Shown here: piece by piece, positions 46,575 through 58,903 of the stretch | How the letters are laid out: the number at the start of each line of letters is the position of its first letter | Numbering within the stretch: the stretch's first letter is position 1 | NCBI GenBank assembly: GCA_949357655.1 | Contig: CASHTG010000012.1 | Location: forward strand, 124,001 to 188,000 | Reading direction: 5' to 3' | DNA length: 64,000 nt | Source: Parascedosporium putredinis | Taxonomy: Eukaryota > Ascomycota > Sordariomycetes > Microascales > Microascaceae | Program-made: the position numbers and the translations under genes | The notes under the pieces: model-generated | What the model was told of the DNA's origin: nothing | Seen by the model: only the letters and a program-made list of their open reading frames with translations | Database searches by the model: none

Positions 46575-49558
46575 TTGAAGGTTTCCCTGAAGCCTGGCTC
46601 CAGGCAGACTGTAGGGAACCAAGAACAGCCTTGGTTGGCTTGGGGAATTGTAGGGTTGAAAATCTCCGGTAGTCGGCACGGGGCAGCTCAGCATTGAATT
46701 ATTGACTCGGCGTGGTGTTCTAGATTTTCCTGGCTCCTCGTCCTCGACAGTCACTGATCGAGATCGTGCAACCTTTTGCCGGACAATAGGAAAAGCAAAG
46801 TGAGGCAGCACGGCTTGAGGGGCAAGAAGACATGAGAAAGGGGAGAGAGAACAATAAGAAGGATCCCGCTACGGACTCGTATTACAAGGCAGCGGAGACA
46901 GGTGTGTGGGGGATAACCTTGCAAGTTGGTGGCGCTCTTGTCGTCAGAAACGGACGAAGGTTCGGGTCTCGGAAGTTCACTTTCGTTCTTCGTACCTGAC
47001 AGCTTCCTTCCCAATCCAGACTCCGGTGGATCTACCAGTACTTGGGAAAGATATAGAAATTACTCTACATTATGAAGTACCAAGACGGATGGTCTGTCTA
47101 CTACGTAAGCTTGAAAAAAATACATCAGATTTAGGATACAAGGAGAGGAGGAGAGAGCAGTTGCTGCATTGAGGTGCGAACAGCTCCAGAAACAAGGATG
47201 GTTTGAGTAGAGTAATTATCGATGGCGCCTTGGTACTTTCTGTACTCAGTATGTCGCTGGGCTGTGGAGCGTACTAACTTCCAAAAGTGGATATGCCTCG
47301 AATGGCGTATCTAAGCCTCGTATACGGTACAACCATGCTCGCAGTCCAGTCCCCATCCAGCAGGATGATTCGTGAGGACAGAGAGCTGAAGGAGGTACAG
47401 GGATTTGCTGACTGCGTCCACTCCATCCATTGATCCATTGTATGTAGGTGCTCTGATGCCTCTTCGTGTTTGAGTCTTCGGGCTCTGGGCCTACCCAGCC
47501 TTGGACGGAATTAGCAGTCAAACTCGTATCCGGCTATAATCCCTCATTGAGGGGTTTATGTCAACTCTTTTTAGCCCACCCGAATGGTATCTAGACCCTT
47601 ATGTTTTTGCCTGGAGTTTCTCCCAAAAACAAAAGGAAAAAACATCGTAATACCGTCGCTTTGATCAGCCAGAAACTGTCTACTCTCCTCAGGGATGGGC
47701 GGTCATCAGGTTGCAGGATGCTGAGAGTGGATGAAGCGCGGGTGCGATAAGCGACTCTTTGGCGAGCTTGTCCCAATCCCATCAATTCCATGTACCATAC
47801 TTCGGGCTTGGGCAGGGATGGGGAAAAAGGCTCTCGCCCAAAAACAACCGTTGTGGCTGATAACCTGCGGCAGGAACGATCGCCAGGCTTGGCTGAAGCT
47901 GCAACCTGCAGTATTAATTGTGGGCGGTCACAATTCGAATGGAAGGATATTTCAAGTTTGGGTGTGGGTCAAACCCCCAGAACGGCATGGTTCATAACTA
48001 TCGATGGGGCTGCCATGTGAAATTCGTCCGACAAGGCAAGAATGACGCCAATCCCATTTCCATCGAGCGCCGGCTTCCGGCCCTCGCTCAGCATTGTCAC
48101 ACAGATTGATGCCCACTTCACCCTTCTTCGCTGCACGCCCGGGAACTGGCAGATGTCATTGCTCTACATACACTACCCGTATGGTTCGAGCCTTGGCCTG
48201 ATATCCTCGAGCGCCGCACAAGCCGTGCTCTGACCAACTCCCATTTCTATGCACTTCCGACAGCATGTTATAACCAGATTCAGGACCACTACGCATGACG
48301 CAAGTGCCAGCTGAAGTACATGTATCATGTACGAAGTCAATCAAATGTTGCAATGGAGAGATCGATATTTCTCGCCCTGTGCAGCAAATGAATCCTCTGC
48401 CACCTCACTCCTTTAAGCATGGTATGGCAACAGGGCACACAAATTCTTCAGCTCCTCGCAGCCTGCTTGCAGATATCGAAGGGTATGCTGTTCAAACCGT
48501 TAGGGGCAAAAGGCCTGGGCTGTAGGCGCCACGCAGCCGATCAATTAGAGCAGCGATCAATCGAGTGGTTGCATGGACGGATCCATCAATAATTGTAAGC
48601 CCAAAGGATCTAGGAGGCGCCACAGGATGAGGAATCCGTTCAGCGCAGCTATTGGCTTGGTTTTCTTGGGGTTTCTTGGGTTTCTTGGGTTTACAATTGG
48701 GATTCACTTCTAGGATACAAATCCTCAGATGCCCATATCGGCAAAGGCTGTGTCTTTCCAAACCTTCACTTCTGACGCATGCTCGCTCCTGATCTTGGTG
48801 AGAATATCAGATCAGGGCTAGCTTTTGTCCCTTCATGGAGAGATCTCCCTCGACCAACTGATATTCAGGGTTTTTATCGCACATGCTTCCCGCACGGCGA
48901 GCTCCATTGGCCGAGCTCTCCGAACTTACTTGCTATTTTCGTTGGTTTCGAGGGTAATTACAAGGACACGCTACCGCCAGGCTATGACGTATGGGGTTAC
49001 GGTGTGCCACTGGAAAGAAACGCGTAGCCTGCGGTATGTCATCAAATATTTGATGAAACTCGACACTAGTGTAGTGTAAAGTTGAAAGCTGAGGACAGGT
49101 GGAACAGGAAGACAAGAGAGAAAATTGACAGGGCAGTCAGAATCAAAGCCTTCTGGCGCAGCGCTGCTAAGCGTTGGGCCACTGAGATGTTCGAAACCTC
49201 CGACGCCCCAACTCATCCATCAACGATGGATCCTTCCCTCAAGAGGGACCCTTGACTCGCTGTTGATGGCCGCTATCATCCTCACATGAAGACCTAAACA
49301 CATAAGAAGGCACATCGGCGATCGAGGATCAGATGTACGAAGTAGAAAGGTGGAGGAGGTCAACGAAAGGCTGAGTGACTTCGATGACTTCAATGGGCAT
49401 CTTGGCAAGCTTGGTTATTGATGTTCAAATTGCACAGAGATCTACAAGTATTGCCTGTACGGCTCCACCATTGCAATTATCCATTCCGTCACGAAAACCC
49501 CCGTTGGTGTGCAATAATGGTGTCGAGCCGACGATATCAAAGCAGTAAAGATCAACGG

Positions 49559-49581
49559 TTTTTTTTTTTTTTTTTTTTTTT
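49559..49581. repeat. T23 homopolymer
   Basis: An uninterrupted run of 23 T followed by GGGGAATAAAATA. It is the longest homopolymer in the window and lies in the gene-empty region. Confidence 0.95.
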
Positions 49582-52500
49582 GGGGAATAAAATACCCGGT
49601 TCCCGCGTCAACTATAGTCGAGGGAGAAGAAGGGATGGGGTTTGGAAGACACCCCAAGAGCCCTCAATCTATATCTATGGATTCTTGAACTGTACCAGCT
49701 CAACTGATTGTCGCAAAAAAGAAAGAAAAAAAAAAGACAGCAATTAATTCAAGCTGTTACCAGCACATTGGAGGATCCTGACCATAGCGCAAATTTCCTT
49801 GCTCCCTGATTGACTATCGGCGAAATACATTGATCTCACATCTCGTGGATTGCATGGAAGATGTGCCTAACTATTCATTATACATCCACAGGAAACCTCG
49901 ATTTTAGAACACAAGTTCTCTAACAGCTGTGAGACTAGCGCTCACCCCGATACGATCATTTTATTGACTCAAGGGAAATTGCTGCGCCTAGCTCCGGTGA
50001 GGAAAAGCAACATTCCAACTTTGGCAGGTTTTTGAGTCGCATCTCTCGAGACATGCCATTTAAGTGACATCTCACAGCATCTTTGGGGAGAAAACTTTGT
50101 GTGTAAGATGATGTTGGTGGCCTCCAGGAGGAAAAGAAAGGAAAAAAAAAAAAAAAAGGAAACCCTCTACCCCCAATCACTCGCCGACGATAAATGGGAA
50201 GGGAAGGGTTCCTGTCTCTACATGTGGCTTTCGAGCTCTGCATTCGCTCCTTTATGGCTACATGGATGTAAGATACGTTGTCTCGAAGCACAATGTGATC
50301 AATGAGAGAACTTGAATGTCCTGGGATCGTGTTAGTGTGGCGAAGTTCGCTCCACCTTATTATGCGAAGTTGACGGACAGATCCGCAAATAGCTCCGAGC
50401 TCTCCATTTCAGCGCTAGGAGAGATCTGTGGAGACGGATCTCTTGATGGCGCCAAAGGCTGTGTGCGTTGAGATGCTCGATATTCGATCGATCTCATTCA
50501 TACAAACAAATTGATCTTCTCAGCGAGTTGTAATACCAACAAACATGTCGACTGCGTCTCCCTCTCAGTAAGTTAGTATCAAGTGGGTTTGCCTTCCAGC
50601 ACTTGAGTGCTCCATCTACGAATGCGGACGACGAAAGAGACTTTTGCCCTTTTCTTATATTTTTCTTCATTTTTTTCTTTTCTTTTTCTTGGGGTATGGA
50701 GTATGAATGATAGAATTACCGCCCCAATAGCACCAAGAAAAGGGGAAAGGGGCGATGCAGGTGAGCATTCACGGATCCCTCTGGCCGTCGGGAAAGGCTC
50801 AAGGCGACCTGCAGCAAGCAGAGGCGAACTGGCAGCTTGGGACCCGCATGCGCCTGTCGCTGTGAGTTCGATCCGAGCCAGCGCATTGCGAAACTTGGCG
50901 CGTAGTCAAACTGCATGCTGTCAATGCAATGGATGTTCATGGGGGTTTCTTCTTCTTTTCTTTCTCTCCTTTTCTTCTTCTTTTCTTTTGGTGTTAGCTG
51001 TGCTTCCCAGGGTGGCTTTCACTCATTATCGAGGTGTAGTGGATGCGGTGATGATGGACACAGGCGTGATGGGGCCGGTTTCGCCTTTGGAAGTCCTTTG
51101 CGACCTTTGATATATCTAATCCTATAACCTTCGATTCCGGAAGATGACTCTGTGTGTTGTTGTTACACTTGCTGCATTCGAAATCTCCGAGTAGCAACGC
51201 AAGTAGCCCACATTTCTGCCCGGCAGACAGGTGAATTGATAGAACAAGGGTATAAATTCGGCGGCTGCTCGCTACATGTAGCCTCCACAGGCAACGAGTC
51301 AATACTGATGTGGATGCGGTTGAGCTCCCTCGACTCCCGGCTGTTTCTCTTGGAAGTTCGAGATTGCCGTCAGGTCCGAAGTCGAGGTGCTGATCTCGCT
51401 CACTATTTCTTTCCTTCTCTACTCGTAGCCGATTGAGTAGTAATCCTCTGCACTGATAGATCTTGAGCATGTGTCCGTGAGGACTAACACTCCGCCCTCG
51501 AATGGTATCACGAGCCCGGTTTGCTTGAGGTCAACCCATCAATAGTTTGACGATCATTAATGTGCAGGGTCCGAAGCAATAGAGGCTGAACCTCGCAGCT
51601 CAACTGTTTGCATAAGTCCTTCTCCACGAGCCCCTCCTGCTCGCCGGCTAGAAAACACTCCAAACCCCTACCCGCTAGATGGAAACAAAACCCAACCTAT
51701 CAAGACCCGGGCCGTCTGCGTTGAAACTTTGCCTAGCCGCCTCTTCTTTTTCCGCCGTCCTACCGGGAATGGGGAGGACGTTGGATATTGTTCCAAGCTT
51801 GAATAGCCTTGTGCCGCCCCCTCCCTCGGCGTCTGGAAACATCCCAAAGAAGAAAGGAAGGAAGGGGGGACCGGGTGCGTCGTATATTAAAAAAACAAAA
51901 GAAATGCCCCGTCATCTCTGCCGTCCCCCACATGCGCCGATTGATGCACAAAGTCCCCTTGCTGTCCCCTTGGTCCAGGGCGGGATTCTCTCACTAAAGG
52001 AGCAATGGCAACTGTACTCAATCAATGCAAGTAGTTTATTCGAAATCCCTGCCGCCATCGCTAACTTTGAGGTGGCGGCCGAGGTCAAGAGCAGATCATA
52101 CTCTTTCTTTTCTCGTGGCGAAGGGCCTTGAATCACAAGTCACATATTCTCTTCTCCTCGCTATTATAGTGTACCTCTGACCCTTTCTTCCTTCTTGGTC
52201 TGGAGAGGGACAGGATCTGATATCAGATCTACCTTTAGGTGTATTAGGTGCACCAAAGTGCAACCTGGTTGATATCGCTTGTGGGTGGACCACCCCCAAT
52301 TGATATATTATCAGGGTTATGAAATTCTTGAGGGAAAAAGCCCAAAAGAGGCATCGGCAGGTGTGGGACGGGGGTGAAAGTGCACGTTTGCAAGGCAGGC
52401 GCTCTTGATATTAGGCCTTTGTTTTTTTTTCTTTTTCTTCTTCTTTTTTATGCCGCTAGGGAGGGTTCTTTTCGTTTTTTCTTCATAAAGTAATAGGATG

Positions 52501-54505
52501 TAGAAGCGGTTCTCGAAGGGACGGACAAGCGACCCCTTGCTCAGCCCTTTGGGAGAACAATATGTCTGAGCCCTCCTGGAAGTTTGGCCGGCAATTTGAC
52601 CAACATCGGACCTTTGCATCCCTAGCAGCCCGGTCGGCCGCGTGTCTGGGGTTGAGGAGCCAACGAGGTCAGGGCCGGGGAGTTGGCTGACTTGTGAGGT
52701 TGCAAAGTGGGGTTTATTGGCCGTTCTGGCCAGCAATGAAACACTCGAATTCGGGGTTGCCACCCTGATTAGGGCAATCACCTCTCTGGCGGACTTTTGG
52801 CCTCACCAGCTTCAATGTCTTCTTGGTTGCCTCAGTGGCACAAGAGACTCTCTCTCTTCACCATCGCTCCCAAGCGGTTCTTAACTCCACGTTATCGAAA
52901 TGCGATATTCTCAATTTGCGAGAATCGATGGCTTGGCTGCGAACTCTAGGTTGTTTCTCCTATCCGACTCCCACCCAGAGTCCGGCCTTCATCGGGTGAC
53001 AAGTTATGCCGAGCGTGCTGTGACGGTTTTGGCCTTGCACAAGGTCCGAATAAGCGCAGTCCGGGGTCGACGGCCAAGCCAGCCAGGGTGAGGGTTGCAC
53101 CATCGCTCGGTCCCGTTACCTGACGCCTTTGCATAGCTCAAATTAGCAAACCCAAAAAGATGCAGATCAAGGCTCGTGTGCCCTTCACCTCGAGGGGACT
53201 ACTTCAATCATGCTCCCGCCCTGAATCAAGAAAAGAAGCAGTGGCCAAGAACATTGTGTTCTCTAGGTGAGTCTGAAGGAAAGGAAAAGAGCAACTATCA
53301 TCTTGCAGCACCATGACTGGGTTGGTTTCAGGGGATGCGATAGCCGCACATCGGCACAAGAACCCCAAAGCAAAAGGCACAAGCCAAGTCAATCCGCCTC
53401 GGTACCTCTGGGCTGCACTCTCTAGCTAATACCTGTACACTGAAGGATCTCTGGATCTTGATCGCAGCTGTTCTCACATTGCCTTGCTCTCATGCAACGA
53501 ATGGCCCAGTTGGTTGGGAAGCATCAATGGGTCCATTTAATACAGTGACAAGGAGGTTCGCTGTCTTTCGAAACAATAGATTGGTGTTGTTCCTCGGTAC
53601 ATTGCCCTGTGCGTTTGGCTAGGCAATAGGACAGCATTGATGAAGACAAGCAAGGTACCAGGTGCACAAGAAATGGAGCCAATGATTCAGTGATCCATTA
53701 AGTGGGTGCTCCACAGCACAAGCGGCACACTCCCGGTTTCCACAGGAATCGAACCCAATCCGTCGATGCTGGAGGCCATTGAAGCAATCAGAATCCTCGT
53801 TTGGTCCTCAAGGGCCATCTCTCTGCAGGCACCCACTCAACCCTCTTATCCATTGGAAGAGTCTGAGTCTCATCGAGCGCCTGTGCCCCCTGCCCGGTCT
53901 GGCCGCCGCACTGCACTGGAAGTTTGGGAAATCACCCCCAGACTTGATGTCAGCCGTGAGACACCGGTAATTCTGGGTGGGAAGTGGAAACTTGGGCCCT
54001 CTTGTGAACCCTCCACTCCTATTCCTCCCAGCACCTCCCTTCCTTACAGTGCAAAGAATTTTCACTCCACTCTCGCAGTCTCTCTTGCACCAGGCCCCTT
54101 CCCAAATCTACTCTAAGCAGAAACCTTGCAAAGACCAAGTTTTTCCCTCGCATCCAGCCCAGCAAGATTTTCATAACCCGCACTTTACTCTCATCGAAAG
54201 GCTTGTATTGCATTGTATCTACATTCTCGATCGTAGACGACTCGACCGCTGTATTGAAAGCGCCATTGAGCTTCTTGTGAACGAGCGCTCACCATCGACA
54301 GAGCACAACATCGAGGAAATTTTGCCTAGGTCTACCTGGCTTTGCGCCCCTCCCCTATCTCATCTAGCCGCCCACCCTCTTGTTCAACACTTTCTCTCGA
54401 TTCCCTACTTGCACCGCAAGCGACCAATCCACCCGTTGTTCAAATAAAATCTAAAAAATTTAGACCTTCGCCAGCACGAGTCTATGTTTCGATAAAGCGC
54501 AAAAG

Positions 54506-55755
54506 ATGACCGCACAACGGAGCTTGAGTGTGTCGGCGGCATCGTCGACATGGCAACCATCGGCTTCTGTCGCCGATAAAGTCTTGAAGAGAGCAGAAGT
54601 GAGCAAGGTTAGTGGTTGCCAAAATCGCCTCACCAGGGAAAATATTCGCCAGCATTAGGGATTACCCTGGTGACTCCCTCCATATGCCAACGTCCCTGCC
54701 GGGCCATGTCGACCTGCTTAGGTTGACTGCTGAGCTGTTGAGAAGATTTTACCTACTGACACGGGCGGCTCCTTTGCCCTCACGCCTCACTCATAGATTG
54801 CCCGAAGACTACAAAACCGGCTAGCCCTTGCACAATTCAAGACGAAGCATGGCTGGGAGGATCTCACACTGGATACTATTGAACCAAAAGTTGAGGAGGA
54901 GCGCAGGCGGAGGCGGTTGATCGAGGGAGATGTGCTTTCCGACTCATCCAGCAGCACATCCGATGTGTACCCCACCCGAGCGCTCATGAGCTCCCCTCTC
55001 AAGGCGCCGGGCCCTATGTTCTCTGACAGCATCGGACCTAGCACAGGTCACCGTAAACGAACATACGTGGGCTCACTCGAGACCATTGATGACCTGAGCC
55101 CCAGCAAGCGATATCGCCTTTCTCCCTCTGCCCACAAGTCTTTCCCTTCCGGCCACGCAACGTGGAAAGACATGCACCAACTCGCGCAGTCCTCGCCCAT
55201 CAAGCCGAGGCGGCAGCAGCACTTTACGACGCAGGCGGGGCCCAACGTATCGTTCCTAACTTCGCCTGCTTTCCACATACAGTCGGATGATGAGGATGAC
55301 ATGCTCCCCATTCACTCATTTAACGCTGGCCCACGCTCGTCACCTCCTCGCACACCGCCGATGCGAAGCCGCACTTTAAATGGCCGGCGCACTAGGGATA
55401 GGCCCAATGGGCAGGATGCCGAACAACCTGGCAAGACCGGTGAAGAGGGCGCAGACCTTTACTTTACCTCGCCGCATCGCCTTCTCCAGCAATTGGCTCT
55501 CGAAGAAATATGGAACCTCCTTCAACCCCGCCTCCCAAGAATAGCCTGGCTTTGCCATCCTCCATGATGGTGACACCGGGAGGCAGCAATCTCTTTCCCA
55601 ACACACCCGGCCAGAACTTTGACTTCTCCGATTTTGTCAACATCACACCGAGCCCGGCCCAGAAACCTTGGAAGACGCCCGTTGCCCTCTCATCCGCCCG
55701 AACACCGCTCAGCGTCGCGAGGAGGCGGTTGACCTTTGACGAACCTTTGATGTAA
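54506..55755 (+). CDS. Whi5/Nrm1-like G1/S transcription repressor, one frame break
   Basis: Whi5/Nrm1 proteins bind SBF/MBF through a GTB motif and hold back the G1/S programme until CDK phosphorylation releases them. Exon 1 is 54506-54607 and exon 2 starts at 54797 (GTTAGT...CATAG, in phase). Directly after the junction comes the GTB-type block RRLQNRLALAQFKTKHGWED, the diagnostic part. The rest is disordered and rich in candidate CDK sites: SSPLK, LSPSKRYR, SSPIKPRR, SSPPRTPP, TPSPAQKPWKTP. One base is lost at 55471-55475: the literal frame ends at 55567, while the restored frame continues through FPNTPGQNFDFSDFVNITPS to ARRRLTFDEPLM and the TAA ending at 55755, giving 353 residues. Whether it is the Whi5 or Nrm1 orthologue cannot be told. 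Confidence 0.78.
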
Positions 55756-58700
55756 CCTCTGGGTTGGTGATAGTGCGGTCACCTCCTCCATGTATCATCA
55801 ACGGATGAGTGGTGTAAAAAGTTTTTACCCCCGAGTGTGGCCGCTCACCAAGCTCTAGCTCACTTTTCCATATATTTTTTTCGCCTGGGTTTTCGATTGC
55901 CCACTTTCCTCGGGTTACAACTCTTGGCTCCCTTTTCTTGGTTAATATCGCTTCGTTGAAGTGGTCTTCACGGAGTTTTATGGAAAGGAGACTTTAACGG
56001 TGCAGGCGTCGGTTATGTTTTATTACACGAATGATTTCCCCTCTCTGGCCGAGGGACTCGCCACGACTCTCTCGATTCTCGGGCCCTGGCTTTTATTTTT
56101 CAGTCCTGCGACATCACGCCTCGTCGCCCACTCTACGACCATCCTTTTTTGCACATATTTTTTTGTCTGAACTCGCATACGCCATACGCATCCGTGCTTT
56201 CCGACACCTCTTTTGCGCCCCAACTTTTTTTTGTTTCGTCCCTTTTGTTCGCCCAATTTATTAGCCTTTTCCTCCCCGGTTTAACGCTTCTACTGGTTTT
56301 TCCTTCTCCTGTCCATCGCGCCATAATCATTCATCTTCCCTATGTTCTATTTCCTGCTCATTACTGCTATTCTCTAATTTCTTACTTTTGGATGAAGGAG
56401 ACGGTGATGACTGAGAGTGCTGGCCCGGCGGCTTGACCAGCTCAACCAGACTACGGGGACGCAGGCCCACGAGACTAAACGCGATTTACTGCATTTATCA
56501 CCTTGGAAGCGAGACAAAGGGGTTAAAGTGAAGGGTCCTTGCGGCAGACACGAGGTGGTTCAGGCATCGCTTCAACCCTACCTCGGTTGTCGACAATGCT
56601 TTCTTGAATCTCCTCCTCGAAATGGGAGGGAATTTTTCTGCATAGCCAACGGGGCAACGCTGAAAGGGTGGGTCACGCCAGCGGGACAAGGTGTCGTTGA
56701 ACTTGGAAATGATGGAAGTTGGAAGGTGACGCCAAATTTCACACTTTACGCGTCGTTTCGCGTTTCCTAGGGTGGGGCGGTGTCTTTAAGCGCGTCGATC
56801 CGAGGGCAAATGCGAGCTTTTAAGTGGACCAACGCGAGATTTCGCGTCTGAGCCCTTTTCTGCATGTCATTTAATGCGTCAAGTACAATAGCCAATCAAA
56901 TTACTCCATTTTGGTTCACCCCCAGTTCTTTCTCTTGGTCTCGTGCAATACTTGGTATCCCTTCCCTGAACCACCAGCAATACCTGCATGAGCAAGCAAG
57001 GCAAAGCACCCATTGATCCATCGATTACTTGTACTTTGCTCTGATTGACGAAGGCTGCCTCTAGCTCTGGGAGGGACAGAGTGGGGTCATAGGGCTTAGG
57101 ACGGAGAACTCGAGCTCGGTATTGGAAAGCACGGGGCACGGGGCATGGGCATGGGGCAGATTGAGCACTCTACGCCCTCCATCAGCCTGACCCATGCTTG
57201 CTCTCCTTCTTGAGAATGGCGTTTTGCGATGAGCTGTGATGAGTAGGAAGGGACGCAAAAGGGGGTAGGGCGGACAGGTGTGTCAAAGCTGGGCCAGGAA
57301 GCGGAAGACGTTCTATCAGCGAGCACGGCTGGATATATGAATGACAAACATGTGTTCGACACTTGAGCAGCAAGCCTTCATTCTTGCTAGAACAGCTCGC
57401 TGATGGGGAAGGCCAGACGACGACCTGGGGGCGTGGATGGGAAACAACATGAGCCAGGATTAGTGTTGGCGGCATTCCTGTACGTTTCCGCCTGGGAAAA
57501 TGGTGGGGCATCCCCGCCTAGAAGACCAGATGTGAAGAAGCGAAGGAATGGGTGGGTGTCCAGCTCTGCGGGCGGGGACCTCACCCTGGGACGTCAGGGC
57601 TGGCCCTTTCGTGGGTGCTTGTGCTCTTTGCCCAGGCTCTCCCCGCCCGGCCAGTTGTTCACATAGATGCTGCCTTTCCTCCATCGTCCTCTCTCCCTGG
57701 GGAGGCTCTTCCGCTGCGACTCTGGGTCGTGTAGCATGGTGGGGCTAGCTCATGGAGGTTCAAGGTAATCAAGTACCTCTCCAGCGTCAAATCCATGTAA
57801 CACACCTTGGCCCCTATACAATTCCCTTCTCCTACCACGGTCCCGGTAAGATCATGAGTAGGATCGCGGTGAGGGTCCTCGAATTAGCGGCCTCGTGTAT
57901 ACTTGTCTGCCACCCCTCCAATCTGCTACTACAGTGGCGTCCCCTATATCATAACGATATACTACAACGAGTTATCGAGATAAGTTAGGTATATCACGAG
58001 GTTGTTATCGAGCTATACCTCGGTATTCCCAAAGATAACTATATATGCCTTCCTTCGCTCTCTTTCCCAAAAACACAACTACAGTGTCTGGTTGAGGATG
58101 TGCGTCAAGCAGGGCAGGAGACATGACAAGTAAAAGGCCAAGCAAGATGGGGTAAAAACGAATTCGCTCAATATTAACTAAGGAACTGACAAACGAGGGG
58201 AGTATCGCTCCCCAACTATGCACAACTAAACACACAAGCTAAGCGACAGTCTGGTCTGCCTCTCCTCCACGAGCCGCACTCACATACGCTCGACACTCGG
58301 GATCGCTCCCAAGGTTACATGCGCAACGAGTCAGTGCGAACAGGGACTTTCCGCCAACAATCTCTCGAGGCAACTCCTGAGATGTGGCCAGATGGGGGCG
58401 GCGGGAATATGGTGAACAGGGGATGAAGTGTGTATTTTGTATACTCGGGCTGGGTACTCGAATGGGACGCGCGAGGCAGGTGTTTGATCCTCCAAAACTT
58501 TATATCACAGCCCATCGGCTAGGGCAGAGCTTCCGTTGAGGGATATGTCGGACGAGGTAAAATGAGTAGAAGTGGGAGTGTATGGTAAGAGGGAGTAAGA
58601 AGAAGAAGAAGAAAAAAAAAGGGTAGGAGGGGGTATACACATCATCAAACGAATGTAAGGAGAATCGTCCCATCTCGTCAACCATCCTGGCCCACTCCCA

Positions 58701-58903
58701 GTCGCGCTCTTCCCAATAAAACAAGAAAAAAAAAACCAACAAGAAACCCCAGCAAGAATTCGACAAAACCACACAGGAAACGCCTGTATTCCCAAGATCC
58801 CTCCAGCTCACATCAATGCATCATCTCGCTTGCGTTCCTGCCTTTGCGTCCTTTCAGTTTAATTCCATTCTCTTCCTCTCACCCTCCTCCTTTTCTCTCC
58901 CTT
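55756..58903. other. Convergent intergenic region, 3.1 kb
   Basis: Lies between the Whi5-like stop and the stop of the membrane-protein gene. No supportable gene. It contains T-rich stretches after 55860 and an A-rich stretch at 58600-58620 and 58725-58736. Confidence 0.5.

Larger units (their letters stand above)
46398..54505. other. 8.1-kb region with no supportable gene
   Basis: Read on both strands; no conserved domain, no frame longer than about 170 codons and no splice-linked homology. It contains a T23 run, TTTCTTGGG repeats (48661-48690), pyrimidine tracts (50640-50690, 50945-50990, 52425-52450) and several ATTGATCCAT-like palindromic stretches (47427-47443, 48571-48592, 49208-49224). 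It may carry non-coding transcripts, decayed elements or lineage-specific genes. Confidence 0.5.

Noticed and set aside
53743..53763. Minus-strand B-box-like GGGTTCGATTCC that could be a tRNA T-arm
   Set aside because: The T-stem has mismatches, the matching 5' acceptor strand (GGTTTCC) and an A-box are absent upstream, so no cloverleaf can be built.
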